A DNA stretch of 64,000 nt from Gammaproteobacteria bacterium (lineage in GTDB: Bacteria; Pseudomonadota; Gammaproteobacteria; Eutrophobiales; Eutrophobiaceae), in NCBI GenBank assembly GCA_012103475.1, contig WLWS01000006.1, forward strand, positions 62,001 through 126,000, written 5' to 3'. A program made the position numbers and the translations under genes. Under the pieces are notes generated by a model. That model did no database searches. It saw only the letters and a program-made list of their open reading frames with translations, and was not told the origin of the DNA. This document shows, piece after piece, positions 17,988 through 27,620 of the stretch (position 1 is the first letter of the stretch; each line of letters starts with the position of its first letter).

Positions 17988-20066
17988 TTACTTCGTATTG
18001 TTGCTTTGATATAACTCGTTTGCCTGTTCAATGACAAAGGCGTGTATGGCTTCTGCATCTTCTTCACTCATCAGTTCGCTGAATGAAAGCATACCCATTT
18101 CTTTTCTGCTGCCGCCGAGTACTATTTCCTTCCACTGTTTATGCGTTTCAGGCCTCATATACCTGAGATCCGGAACTGAACCACCACCGACGCTGCGTGC
18201 ATCCTGACCATGACACAAGGAACAAACCATGACTTCAAACAGCACAGCACCACGCTCTATGGTTTCTTTTGAAGCCGTTTGAGCAGGTGGTAGAGGTTGA
18301 ATGTCAGCCGGAGTAACAAACTCTGGCATGTTTGCTTTGGCATCTAGCTTAAAAGCAAACAGACGACTGGGGCCACGGGCTCCTTGGCTTGCACCGTATT
18401 GCGGTGCCTGAAACCGTGAGGCGCCTCCCCAGCCTACCGCAGCGAGAATATATTGTTCGTCGTCAATCGAGTAGCTGACGGGACCAGTTCGCATTGCCGA
18501 TCCGACTTTTACCGACCACAGGTTTTCGCCCGTGTCTGCTTTAAATGCCTTGAAATGTCCGGTGGCAGTACCTTCAAAAACCAGCTGCCCGGCAGTAGAT
18601 AACACACCACCATTAAATGGCAGGCTATCTTCCACTGACCATCGTTCACTTTGCGTGACAGGATCCCAGGCCACAAGCTTGCTTAAATTTTGCGGGCGAT
18701 CCGGATCATTTTCTTTATACCCATAGAGGTCGATAAACACACCACCAAGCATCGCATCTTTTTCAAGACGATAGGTGGTTGGCATATCCTGTGCGGGAAT
18801 ATAGACAAGCCCTGTAAGTGGGCTATAACTCATGGGATGCCAGTTATGAGCGCCCCAGATGGAAGGGAAAACGCGTGCGCGACCATCGTCATTCAGATAA
18901 TAACGAGCGGCAGGGTTTTCTATCGGCCGTCCGGTTTTTATATCTATCCCTTTAGCCCAGTTCACCCTGACATAGTTGTTGGCAGATATAAGTTTGCCGT
19001 CTTTGCGATCAATCACGTAGAAAAAACCGTTTTTCGGCGCCTGCATAAGTACTTTGTGTTGCTTGCCGTCGATCTCCAGATCGGCAAGGGTCATCTGGTT
19101 ATTGGCGTTATAGTCCCAGGCATCGGCAGGTACGGTCTGATAATGCCACTTGTACTCACCGCTGTCGGCGTCCACCGCCACAATCGAGTTCAGAAACAGA
19201 TTATCTCCACCTTCAGGGCTACGAACATTAGTGTCCCAGGGCAGGGCGCTGTCAGTACCGATATACAGCTGATTAAATTCCGGATCATAGGTCAGGGAAT
19301 CCCAGGCAGCGCCACCACCATTCTTCCACCAGTCTGTACCGGTCCAGGTTTTTGCCGCCATCGCCACGGTGTCGTTTTCAAAACCCAGTTCAGGGTCGCC
19401 CGGTACGGTCCAGAAGCGCCATAACTGTTTGCCGGTATTGGTGTCGTAGGCCGTCACGTACCCACGTACTCCCATATCTGAACTGCCATTGCCAATAAAG
19501 ATTTTATTGTCGGCTACTCTGGGAGCACCAGTGACACCATAGTTTTGTAGTGGATCACAGGTGAGCGTTTCCCAGACTTTCGTGCCCTTTTTGGCATCAA
19601 TGGCAATCAACCGGCAATCACCGGTACCGACAAAAACCTTGCCTTCGAATAACGCGACACCACGGTTTACACGTGAAGCCCAGGAGCCAATGATGCTGGT
19701 ATCAAGACGCACCTCCGGATCGAAATGCCAGATTTCTTCGCCGGTTTTTGCATCGAAGGCGAATACATTGGCGAATGTGCTGCTGAGATAAATAACACTG
19801 TCCACCACAATAGGTGTTGCCAGTAAACCGTCAATACTTAGTACGTCGGCATACCAGGCGAGACCGAGGTCGCCAATATTTTTGTCATTAATTTGAGAGA
19901 GCGGACTAAAGCGTTGTTCGCCGTGGTCACCGCCGTGCAGACTCCAGTTGCCTGAAGAATTGGTTGCTACGAGTTCTTCTGATAGTGTCGGTCTCATCAT
20001 CACGAAAGAGAGCACCAAAAACGGCAACAGACGAAAACGACAAAGCAGGTTTAATCTTGTAAACAT
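17988..20066 (-). CDS. PQQ-dependent quinohemoprotein alcohol dehydrogenase
   Basis: A 692-aa periplasmic enzyme with a Sec signal (FRLLPFLVLSFVMMRPTLS), an eight-bladed PQQ propeller and a C-terminal cytochrome c domain with CSLCH at 615-619. NWSLHGGDHGEQRFSPL, GAAWDSLTYDPEFN and QAPKNGFFYVIDRKDG are hallmark propeller blocks. The catalytic region reads WDYNANNQM: Asp is present, and the residue two further on is Asn rather than Asp, so it looks Ca-type rather than lanthanide-type. The family oxidises alcohols or aldehydes and passes electrons through the heme to cytochrome c or an azurin. It is divergent from the acyl-CoA dehydrogenase, sharing an operator at 20175. Confidence 0.9.
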   Translation of the reverse strand: MFTRLNLLCRFRLLPFLVLSFVMMRPTLSEELVATNSSGNWSLHGGDHGEQRFSPLSQINDKNIGDLGLAWYADVLSIDGLLATPIVVDSVIYLSSTFANVFAFDAKTGEEIWHFDPEVRLDTSIIGSWASRVNRGVALFEGKVFVGTGDCRLIAIDAKKGTKVWETLTCDPLQNYGVTGAPRVADNKIFIGNGSSDMGVRGYVTAYDTNTGKQLWRFWTVPGDPELGFENDTVAMAAKTWTGTDWWKNGGGAAWDSLTYDPEFNQLYIGTDSALPWDTNVRSPEGGDNLFLNSIVAVDADSGEYKWHYQTVPADAWDYNANNQMTLADLEIDGKQHKVLMQAPKNGFFYVIDRKDGKLISANNYVRVNWAKGIDIKTGRPIENPAARYYLNDDGRARVFPSIWGAHNWHPMSYSPLTGLVYIPAQDMPTTYRLEKDAMLGGVFIDLYGYKENDPDRPQNLSKLVAWDPVTQSERWSVEDSLPFNGGVLSTAGQLVFEGTATGHFKAFKADTGENLWSVKVGSAMRTGPVSYSIDDEQYILAAVGWGGASRFQAPQYGASQGARGPSRLFAFKLDAKANMPEFVTPADIQPLPPAQTASKETIERGAVLFEVMVCSLCHGQDARSVGGGSVPDLRYMRPETHKQWKEIVLGGSRKEMGMLSFSELMSEEDAEAIHAFVIEQANELYQSNNTK

Positions 20067-20174
20067 AGTGTCTCCCGAATAAGGCTTGAATTACGTAAAG
20101 TAAAGAGTCTGGTCATGGTGGTAGTTTTTCAGATCACCTCTGAATTAAGTTAGTATTGCCGTGATAAATAATTG

Positions 20175-20190
20175 TTTGTATACTAACAAA
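20175..20190. promoter_or_regulatory. 16-bp operator, site 4
   Basis: TTTGT, ATACTA, ACAAA: perfect 5-bp arms. It lies in the divergent region between the quinohemoprotein gene (start 20066) and the acyl-CoA dehydrogenase gene (start 20259), so it can control both. Confidence 0.7.
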
Positions 20191-20258
20191 ATAGAAAATT
20201 GGATTCAAACGGGGAATCTAATTATTTTTCACTTAAATTACATGAAGATAGTTGAAAA

Positions 20259-22058
20259 ATGTCAGCACTGCTAAATCGACGTGATCTGGAGTTCCTGCTC
20301 TATGAGTTTCTGGAAGTCGCTTCACTTTGCGACTACGAAAGATACGCAGAGCACGACAGAGAAACCTTTGATGCGGTTCTGGAGGCTTGCGAACAACTCG
20401 CTACCGAGCAGTTTCTTAGTCACGCCGCCAAACTTGATGAGAACGAACCACAGTTCGATGGCGAACAGGTACACATTATTCCCGAAGTAAAGCAGGCGCT
20501 TGATACTTACTGTGAGGCTGGTTATTTGTCGGCGTCTTTTGATGCTGAACTGGGCGGCATGCAACTTCCGTGGACGATAACACAATGTTGCAATGCGATT
20601 TTTGCTGCGGCTAATGTCGGCACGGTTGGTTACGGTGCCTTGACTGTCGCTGCCGCGAATATGCTGAACGCCTTTGGCACTCAGACCCAGAAAGACAAAT
20701 ATCTGCCTGCCATGCTTGAGGGTAGATTTTTCGGCACGATGTGTCTGTCGGAACCGCATGCCGGTTCTTCTTTAGCCGATATTCGTACCAAAGCAGAGCC
20801 GCAGGAAGACGGCAGTTATTTAATCAGCGGCACGAAAATGTGGATATCAGGCGGCGATCATGATTTGTCGGAAAATATCGTGCATATGGTGTTGGCGAAA
20901 ATACCGGGCGGGCCACCCGGTATAAAAGGGATATCCCTTTTCGTTGTTCCCAGAACTCGTATGAATGAGGATGGAACTCTGGGCGAGACTAATGATGTGC
21001 ACCTTACCGGGCTTAATCATAAAATGGGTTGGCGTGGTACCGTCAATACGGTACTTAGTTTTGGTGAGGATGGCGATTGTCGGGGATATCTGCTGGGTGA
21101 AAAGCATAAAGGTATGTCACACATGTTTCATATGCTTAATGAAGCGCGAATATTAGTCGGCCTTGAATCAACGGCACTTGCCTACACTGCTTATCTCTAC
21201 TCGCTTGATTATGCTCACAACCGTCCGCAGGGACGCCACGCCGACGAAAAAGATCCAAACAGTGCGCAGGTAGCGATCATTGAACATGCTGATGTGCGCA
21301 GAATGTTGTTAAAACAAAAAGCCTACGTAGAAGGTGCGCTTGGTCTGCTGCTTTATGGTGCTCACATGGTGGATCAACATGCCGTTACCGTCGATGAAGA
21401 ACGCAGACGCGAAATTGGCCTGTTATTGGATCTTCTGACACCGGTGATGAAAGCATGGCCTTCAGAATATTGTCTTGAAGCGAATAAACTCGCCATACAA
21501 GTTCTTGGTGGTTATGGCTATACGCGCGATTATCCGGTCGAACGTCTTTATCGAGACAACCGGCTGAATGCGATTCACGATGGAACCAGCGGTATTCAGG
21601 GACTGGATCTGCTTGGAAGAAAAGTCGTGATGTACGATGGAGAAGCGTTTCAATTATTCATTCGAGAAATGAATAACACGCTGAGAAAAGCAAAGCACGA
21701 AGAGACGGTGAGTGAATTTCTGAAAGCTTTTGAACAGGCCATTGCGCTACTGCAGGAGACGACCAATTCACTAATTGAACTCGCCGGCAAGGGGGAAAGC
21801 CAACTTTTTCTTGCCAACAGCACCACCTATATCGAAATGTTTGGTCACATAACGATTGCATGGGTGTGGTTGCAGCAGGCTATGATCGCCTCGAAAAAAA
21901 TAGATTCCGAAATAGAGGATGAAGCGAACTTTTATCAGGGAAAAATCGATGCCTGTCGTTTCTTTTATAGACATGAACTGCCGAAAATAGAAGCACAAGC
22001 AAATTTGTTACAAGCGGCTGATGATACTTTTCTGAGGATTTCAAACGACAGTTTTTAA
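20259..22058 (+). CDS. Acyl-CoA dehydrogenase, long (about 600 aa) subfamily
   Basis: A 599-aa flavoprotein. MCLSEPHAGSSLADIRTKA near residue 165 and the SGTKMWISGGDHD block bind FAD and substrate, and QVLGGYGYTRDYPVERLYRDNR is the C-terminal signature. The extra N-terminal (residues 1-35) and C-terminal (from about 460) segments match the DmdC-like subfamily of about 600 aa rather than 380-aa enzymes. It introduces a double bond into an acyl-CoA and passes electrons to ETF. It is a close paralogue of the enzyme at 41499, with shared LLYEFLEV and LNHKMG blocks. Its operator suggests a role in the nicotinate-like pathway, whereas the other copy serves the 34-47 kb operon. It ends directly against the convergent transporter gene. 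Confidence 0.9.
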   Translation: MSALLNRRDLEFLLYEFLEVASLCDYERYAEHDRETFDAVLEACEQLATEQFLSHAAKLDENEPQFDGEQVHIIPEVKQALDTYCEAGYLSASFDAELGGMQLPWTITQCCNAIFAAANVGTVGYGALTVAAANMLNAFGTQTQKDKYLPAMLEGRFFGTMCLSEPHAGSSLADIRTKAEPQEDGSYLISGTKMWISGGDHDLSENIVHMVLAKIPGGPPGIKGISLFVVPRTRMNEDGTLGETNDVHLTGLNHKMGWRGTVNTVLSFGEDGDCRGYLLGEKHKGMSHMFHMLNEARILVGLESTALAYTAYLYSLDYAHNRPQGRHADEKDPNSAQVAIIEHADVRRMLLKQKAYVEGALGLLLYGAHMVDQHAVTVDEERRREIGLLLDLLTPVMKAWPSEYCLEANKLAIQVLGGYGYTRDYPVERLYRDNRLNAIHDGTSGIQGLDLLGRKVVMYDGEAFQLFIREMNNTLRKAKHEETVSEFLKAFEQAIALLQETTNSLIELAGKGESQLFLANSTTYIEMFGHITIAWVWLQQAMIASKKIDSEIEDEANFYQGKIDACRFFYRHELPKIEAQANLLQAADDTFLRISNDSF

Positions 22059-23471
22059 TCAAGAGACTGTTTTTAGCTCCAGCGATTTACGACACAAAAC
22101 AGATAGTGATATAAAAATAGTTAGAAACAACAAAAGCAGTAGTTCCAATCTGATAGACAGTAGCGATGTCGGTATTAATCCCGATAAGGATATCAGAAAT
22201 AATGCTAAAGCAGTCGCAGTTAATATCAGAATTTCCGAGCCTAATTTTCTACGTGTTAACACCGCAGTCAGAATCATCGGGCCGACCAGAGCTGTACCGG
22301 TAAAACTCACCCGTGCCAGTAAAACCATTTCTTCTGAACTCATAATAGCAAACAGGAACGCAAGTCCGGCAAAGCATACTATGGCAAGTCTAGTATAAAT
22401 CATTATGGTTTTTTCTTTTCCACTCAGCAGCGAGCGTAACTCTGTTCCGAGTGCAAATAATTGTGAGTCAGAAGTCGACATCGCTGCCGCGACCAGCCCG
22501 ACTGCGACACAGGCCGCAAGCGCAGGCGCCTGTTCGTGTAGCAGCACTTGCGCGAGAAATTCAGAGGCCGAAACGTCGGCATAATGGACAGCACCGTACA
22601 TTCCAATCGCCACCGTGGGCAGAATCACTGCGATGGCGAATATCCCTAGAGCTATCGCCATCTGCTGCATGCTCTGCATGTCGCGCATAATAATCATACG
22701 CGTAGCGAGTTGAGGTTGAGTCAGGGGCAAAAAAAGAATTACCAGAAAAGAAGCCAGTAAAAATTGCGTGTTAAACAAACCCTTTGGTCCCGGTGTTGAC
22801 AACAGGGCAGGGTTTACCTCACGTACAGAGTCGAACATTAACTGGATGCTGCCAAAGTTCTGTACGCAGCCATAGGCAATGACCCAGGTGACGACCAGAA
22901 GCAGAATACCTTGTAGGGCATCGCTATAAATAATTGCCTTGAGCCCACCAATTTCGCTATAAATCAGCATGACAACAACAATTGATGCGGCCCAGCCCCA
23001 GTCTGGCAGGGTCAGAGGAAAGGCGGCATTGAGAAAAATGCTGATTCCACGAATCTGAATTGCGACATAGGGTGTCAGAAAAATGAATATAGTGGCGAAA
23101 TAAAGATAGCCGGCCCAGGGTGTCTTGTAAGAGTCGCGCATCAGACCGGCCATGCCCTTAAAATCTTTGCTACTCACTCGGCGCCTCAATTTTGAGCCAA
23201 ACCACAGCACCACAAAAGCAACTGCCGCGTCGGAGACTGCCAGAAAGATCCAGGCACCAATACCATGCGTGCGAAAAAAATCGGGCATGCCCATCAGAGT
23301 GAAAGTGCTGAATAGCGTCGCTCCAAATGTCAGGAACCCAAGTACGACTCCGACATTTGAACCCGCCATCACATAATCATCGGAATTATGAGAGGCTTGT
23401 CTGGCTTTAATCGTAGCGACTACAAGTGTGACGCCATAAACCCCGCCGATGACCAGTAACCAGAAAGTCAT
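22059..23471 (-). CDS. Sodium:solute symporter (SSS) family transporter
   Basis: A 470-aa integral membrane protein with about 13 hydrophobic helices. The second helix region (GSNVGVVLGFLTFGATLFSTFTLMG) and GMAGLMRDSYKTPWAGYLYF resemble PanF/acetate-type symporters, and SAAMSTSDSQLFALGTELR is the conserved helix-8 Na+-site region. It should import a small organic acid or amine with Na+ across the inner membrane. The start overlaps the stop of the small membrane protein upstream by 4 bp, so they are translationally coupled. An operator at 23787 precedes the pair, suggesting uptake of the pathway substrate. Confidence 0.88.
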   Translation of the reverse strand: MTFWLLVIGGVYGVTLVVATIKARQASHNSDDYVMAGSNVGVVLGFLTFGATLFSTFTLMGMPDFFRTHGIGAWIFLAVSDAAVAFVVLWFGSKLRRRVSSKDFKGMAGLMRDSYKTPWAGYLYFATIFIFLTPYVAIQIRGISIFLNAAFPLTLPDWGWAASIVVVMLIYSEIGGLKAIIYSDALQGILLLVVTWVIAYGCVQNFGSIQLMFDSVREVNPALLSTPGPKGLFNTQFLLASFLVILFLPLTQPQLATRMIIMRDMQSMQQMAIALGIFAIAVILPTVAIGMYGAVHYADVSASEFLAQVLLHEQAPALAACVAVGLVAAAMSTSDSQLFALGTELRSLLSGKEKTIMIYTRLAIVCFAGLAFLFAIMSSEEMVLLARVSFTGTALVGPMILTAVLTRRKLGSEILILTATALALFLISLSGLIPTSLLSIRLELLLLLFLTIFISLSVLCRKSLELKTVS

Positions 23472-23710
23472 TCTGTTTCGTTGACGTTGTCGTATTTATC
23501 CGGGTGCACAATGGACGCTATGATAGTCAGAATAATCATAGCAAGAGCTATCAACATACCGGCCCATAGCGTGAAAGGAACACCAAACAGGCTGGGTTCA
23601 AATGTTCCGGCAGGGATAATTAATGGGGTAAAAGTCAGAACTGAAAGCACAACTATTGCGAAGCAGCAAAAACGCCAGAGCAGTAGTTTGGCTTTATTTT
23701 CAGTTTTCAT
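23468..23710 (-). CDS. Small two-helix membrane protein, DUF3311-like partner of the SSS transporter
   Basis: An 80-aa protein with two hydrophobic segments (about residues 9-35 and 42-66) separated by PAGTFEPSLFGVPFTLWAGM, which resembles the DUF3311 pattern of a helix, a PxLFGxPF loop and a second helix. Such proteins are commonly encoded just before SSS or PanF-type symporters and are thought to assist them; the biochemical role is not established. It overlaps the transporter start by 4 bp. Confidence 0.75.
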   Translation of the reverse strand: MKTENKAKLLLWRFCCFAIVVLSVLTFTPLIIPAGTFEPSLFGVPFTLWAGMLIALAMIILTIIASIVHPDKYDNVNETE

Positions 23711-23786
23711 AGATTCAACTTATCGAAGGTTATTCACTTCCTTCCTTCGTCTGAAATAGTTAGATAAATGCCCTGACCATAAAATG

Positions 23787-23802
23787 TAAGTATACATACA
23801 AA
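23787..23802. promoter_or_regulatory. 16-bp operator, site 5
   Basis: TAAGT, ATACAT, ACAAA on the plus strand; the better TTTGT half faces the transporter genes on the minus strand. It lies 77 bp upstream of the small membrane protein start at 23710. Confidence 0.6.
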
Positions 23803-23910
23803 TAGCTTATCATACAGGCTCGTACAATAAAGCCCAGTATCATACAGCGCTTATTTTGCTGCCAATTTACTGCTGAATAAGGCTTGACCCGGTCTATTTT
23901 GCAGACTATA

Positions 23911-23926
23911 TTTGTATGTATACAAA
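23911..23926. promoter_or_regulatory. 16-bp operator, site 6 (best palindrome)
   Basis: TTTGT, ATGTAT, ACAAA. The arms extend to seven bases (TTTGTAT / ATACAAA) around a GT centre, making this the most symmetric copy. It is 35 bp upstream of the 6-hydroxynicotinate-reductase-like start and 109 bp from site 5, so the divergent pair could be co-regulated by cooperative binding. Confidence 0.75.
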
Positions 23927-23961
23927 CAATATTAGTCTGACTTCAACTCCAATTTTTCAAT

Positions 23962-25458
23962 ATGAGCAAATCCATGACGACCGATGTCGAGAAAAACCCA
24001 AAGAAAGACGACGCGATACGCTGCAACGCGTGCCCCGTCTTGTGTCGGATTAAACCGGGTCGAACCGGAGCCTGTGATCGTTACGGTAACAGTGACGGTT
24101 TACTGGTTCGTATGGATCCACTGACTCTTACCGAGCGCGCTGCCGAGCGCCAGGAAAAGCTGGTCCCCTTTGCCGAAAAGGCTGAAGACTGGGATGGTGA
24201 CTGGTTATCATCCAGTGATAAGTTCTTAACCGGTATCGGTGCCGGAACCACTTATCCGGATTATAAACCTGCGCCCTTTATTGTCTCGCAACAGCACGAT
24301 GATGTAGACACGGTGACGGTTGTAACCGAAGGCATATTCAGCTATTGCAATGTCGTAGTTAAAATCGATACTGATCGTTTTGTTGGCCCGGAAACCGCAG
24401 CGATTTATTGCGACGGAGAACATATTGGTCATGTCACGACAGCACAATATGGCTCGCAGATGCTGTCACTAGGCGGAGTCAGACATCTAACCGGCGGCAC
24501 GCGCAAGGAAGGCGTTAAAACCTGTGAAGCGCTTTTGAAACTCTGCGACAAGGAAGCTATTGAAGTCTCGATTGAAGGTGGCGCAACAGTTGTGATTCAG
24601 GCGGGCAAGGCACCTGTTATCAATGGCGAACCGGAAAAACGTATGCGAGTCGGCTGTGGTTCCGCCACGATTGGTATATTTGCAAAGCAATTTCAGGGGC
24701 TGGTGGATGAGGTGATTGTCGTAGATGATCATATTACCGGCGTGCTGACAGAACATCAGGCTGGCAAATATCTTGATATGCCCCCATCCGGGATTAAAAT
24801 CATCGGTCGCAAGTCTACCCCCGGACGCTACTTTCAGGTATCCGAACCGGGGACAGGTTGGGGTGGAACTGAAATCACTGACCCTCAGACTATCATCAAG
24901 AAAATCGACAAAGATATTGCCCGCCCGGGTCTACGCGTATTGATGACGACAACAACTGGAGAAGATTCCTTTTATTGCGAACTGGATGACAACCTGCAAA
25001 TACAGGTAAAAGAAATTCCGACTGAACTAAAGACAATCGTTGACCGAATCGGTGAAAATTGTGAGCCGTCTCTGTGTACCGTTTTATTTATGGCTGGTGC
25101 GGGTGGTTCGCTGCGGGCAGGCGTCACCAATAACCCGATCAATATTACGCGTTCTGTGGAGGCACGCACCACCGATGTAACGATGGGAGGAGCTCCCGTA
25201 TTCGTTTATCCGGGCGGGGGAATTACCGTACTGGTTAATGTATTGGACTTGCCGGATAAAGCGTTTGGTTATGTCCCAACCCCGGCGATTGTTGCACCGA
25301 TAGAATTTACTTTGCCAATTGAATTATACGAACAATGTGGAGGCCACATGGATCATGTCGCCGAGCTAAGTGATGTAGTGAAAAACGCCACTGCGGACTC
25401 CAGAGTGGAACCATGGAAGGAAAATAACCCCTGGCCATTTCGCAAGAAATTTGAATAG
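23962..25458 (+). CDS. 6-hydroxynicotinate-reductase-like iron-sulfur protein
   Basis: A 498-aa protein with a Cys-rich N-terminus: C21, C24, C28 and C38 in CNACPVLCRIKPGRTGACDR, consistent with one [4Fe-4S] cluster. The rest is rich in conserved Gly blocks (GGVRHLTGG, VGCGSATIGIFA, TGWGGTEI, GGAPVFVYPGGGITV). From memory this matches proteins annotated as 6-hydroxynicotinate reductase (Hnr of Eubacterium barkeri), which reduces 6-hydroxynicotinate to 1,4,5,6-tetrahydro-6-oxonicotinate with reduced ferredoxin. In an aerobe this would be an unusual low-potential ring reduction. No ferredoxin is encoded next to it. There is no clear Shine-Dalgarno site before the ATG. UPF0280 follows in the same operon. 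Confidence 0.68.
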   Translation: MSKSMTTDVEKNPKKDDAIRCNACPVLCRIKPGRTGACDRYGNSDGLLVRMDPLTLTERAAERQEKLVPFAEKAEDWDGDWLSSSDKFLTGIGAGTTYPDYKPAPFIVSQQHDDVDTVTVVTEGIFSYCNVVVKIDTDRFVGPETAAIYCDGEHIGHVTTAQYGSQMLSLGGVRHLTGGTRKEGVKTCEALLKLCDKEAIEVSIEGGATVVIQAGKAPVINGEPEKRMRVGCGSATIGIFAKQFQGLVDEVIVVDDHITGVLTEHQAGKYLDMPPSGIKIIGRKSTPGRYFQVSEPGTGWGGTEITDPQTIIKKIDKDIARPGLRVLMTTTTGEDSFYCELDDNLQIQVKEIPTELKTIVDRIGENCEPSLCTVLFMAGAGGSLRAGVTNNPINITRSVEARTTDVTMGGAPVFVYPGGGITVLVNVLDLPDKAFGYVPTPAIVAPIEFTLPIELYEQCGGHMDHVAELSDVVKNATADSRVEPWKENNPWPFRKKFE

Positions 25459-25519
25459 TGCGACGGACAACTTCCATATTTAAGTCAATTGTGAATTGGC
25501 GCGGGTCGGGAGCCTTACG

Positions 25520-26425
25520 ATGAATTCGGGTGTTTGTACAGCCAGATTGTCTGCAAATCGCTTACACCTGCAACAGGGACCGATAGATTTAGTCATCAGG
25601 GCGGAAGGAGATCCGACGGCAATCGACACTGCTTACGCAAATGCAGAGCAGCGTTTTCAGAGTGTACTTTTCGAGTTAGTCAGTGAATTGCCTCTACTCC
25701 GTAGCCAAACGACATTATCTTCAAAACCTGGTTTATCAGTAGCTCTGCGTATGTGGGAGGCAACGGCATTATTTCCCGAATATTTTATCACGCCTATGGC
25801 CGCTGTTGCAGGTAGTGTGGCGGATGAAATTCTCAAGGTGATGCTTAACGATTGTAATGGCCTGAAAAAAGTATTTGTAAATAATGGAGGAGATATTGCA
25901 CTGTGGAAAGATGTTGGGGAGAAATTTCGCATTGAAGTCGTGCCACAACCTGTACGAAAACATTTTTCAGAACGTTCTCCTTTTACAGTAAATATTGGAA
26001 ACAATACTCACGTTGGTGGTGTCGCGACCTCCGGTCGGCATGGACGTTCTTTTTCACTAGGAATTGCAGATTCAGTGACAGTTTTAGCGGGGAATGCAGC
26101 TATTGCTGATGCCGCAGCAACCTTGATTGCAAGCGCGGTAAGAGTTGAAAGTGAAAAAATAAAAACACAGCCCGCCTGTGAAATAGATCCAGATTCGGAT
26201 TTGGGACAATTGCAGGTATGCACAGATGTAGGAATGTTAGAGGAAGAAGAATTCAGGGGCGCGTTAAACAACGGTAGACAAGTAGCGGCTGAGTTTATAG
26301 AAAATGGCGTGATTACCAGTGCGTTTCTATTTTTACAGAATCACTATATTTGCATTCCTGATAATACCGACATTATCTCTATGCCAACGAGTCAGTCGGG
26401 TTCCTTGCAACTGCAGTGTGCGTAA
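25520..26425 (+). CDS. UPF0280 family (ApbE-like fold) protein
   Basis: I start it at the ATG at 25520, 8 bp after GGGAG, giving 301 aa; an in-frame TTG at 25496 would add eight residues. The signature HVGGVATSGRHGRSFSLGIAD and the AAIADAAATLIASAV helix identify UPF0280, a family related in fold to the flavin transferase ApbE. Its activity is not established to my knowledge. It is 61 bp after the Hnr-like gene, a pairing I recall from other bacteria, so it may mature or assist that reductase, for example by flavin attachment. The C-terminus runs up to the start of the acyl-CoA synthetase gene, only 10 bp away. Confidence 0.78.
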   Translation: MNSGVCTARLSANRLHLQQGPIDLVIRAEGDPTAIDTAYANAEQRFQSVLFELVSELPLLRSQTTLSSKPGLSVALRMWEATALFPEYFITPMAAVAGSVADEILKVMLNDCNGLKKVFVNNGGDIALWKDVGEKFRIEVVPQPVRKHFSERSPFTVNIGNNTHVGGVATSGRHGRSFSLGIADSVTVLAGNAAIADAAATLIASAVRVESEKIKTQPACEIDPDSDLGQLQVCTDVGMLEEEEFRGALNNGRQVAAEFIENGVITSAFLFLQNHYICIPDNTDIISMPTSQSGSLQLQCA

Positions 26426-26435
26426 GAAGACATCA

Positions 26436-27620
26436 ATGATTTCCTATAAAGACAAACCCTGGCTGACAGAATATGCAAACCTGCCGCAAACAATTTCAAG
26501 CCAATTCGAGAATGCACTGCAGATGTTCGAGGGAGCTTGTGAACGTTGCCCCGACAGAGCATTGATACATTACTTCCATTCAACGCTGACGCTAAGACAA
26601 GTAGATGAAATGAGTAACAGTCTGGCGGCATATTTCATCGAGCTTGGTCTCCAGCGTGGAGACAGAATAGCCGTATACCTGCAAAACATGCCTCAGTTCG
26701 TTCTGACCCTGCTAGCTACGTGGAAAGTAGGGGCGGTGATGGTGTCCGTAAACCCCATGTATCAACGAAATGAAGTCACCCATATTCTTAATGATTCTGG
26801 CGCGAAACTACTAGTAACAATAGAATCGCTTTATCAAAAGGTGGTGAAAGAGTTACTTAATGATACTGCCGTTCAACAGGTAATTACGACATCAGAACTT
26901 GATTTTCTTGAGGAAGCGATACCTGATTTACTGCGTGGCATTGAGCGTCAACCAACATCAGATGCCTTAGATTTCCTCGACATAATAAAAACGTATAAGA
27001 ATAAACAGGGCCAAGGTATAAGTTTGAAGGGAGAAGATCTTGCCCTGTTAACATATACCTCTGGCACCACCGGGCCTGCCAAAGGCGCGATGGTGTCGCA
27101 TGAGAACATTGTATTTAACTCTGAGTTACTTCAGCAATGGATAGATTTAGGTGATGACAGTACGATATTGGCAATTGCTCCCCTGTTTCATGCAACAGGT
27201 CTTATCGTTTGTGTGACGACATCTTTTATCGGACCCTCAGCCTTAATTCTGTTCTATCGTTTTGACACGCTTACCGCAGCCGAACTAATTGAGTACCATC
27301 AGGCTAATTATACTGCTGGCGCAATCACTGCGTTCTCTGCATTTATGAACACGCCGGAGGTTCAAAAATTTGATCTTTCTTCGCTCTCAAAACTACATAG
27401 TGGTGGTGCACCAATTTCTTCAGCGATTGTGAAAGACTATGAGAACAAATTTGGGGTTCGCATATACCCTGCCTATGGAATGACTGAGACTACCGCTACA
27501 GCTGTACTTGCTCCCTTTGGCAGTGACACCCCGATAGACTCCGAAACAGGAACGCTGTCAGTCGGCTTACCGGTGTCGACATGCGCATCATTGATGAGCA
27601 GGGTAATACAGTGCCAATAG
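26436..27620 (+). pseudogene. Acyl-CoA synthetase (AMP-forming), N-terminal part, frame broken
   Basis: ATG at 26436 gives MISYKDKPWL and a typical ANL-family N-terminal domain. The P-loop LLTYTSGTTGPAKGAMVSH is near residue 205 and the AYGMTETTA adenylate motif near 350. The frame then runs off at LPVSTCASLMSRV. The correct continuation, VDMRIIDEQGNTVPIG, is in another frame. Adding one base near CCGGTG at 27570-27575 restores a 545-codon enzyme, and CCGGGTG would give LPGVDMRII. The enzyme would activate a carboxylic acid as its CoA ester. Confidence 0.85.

Noticed and set aside
17988..20066. Lanthanide-dependent XoxF-type methanol dehydrogenase
   Set aside because: The residue two after the catalytic Asp is Asn (WDYN), not Asp, and the protein has a C-terminal heme domain absent from XoxF.
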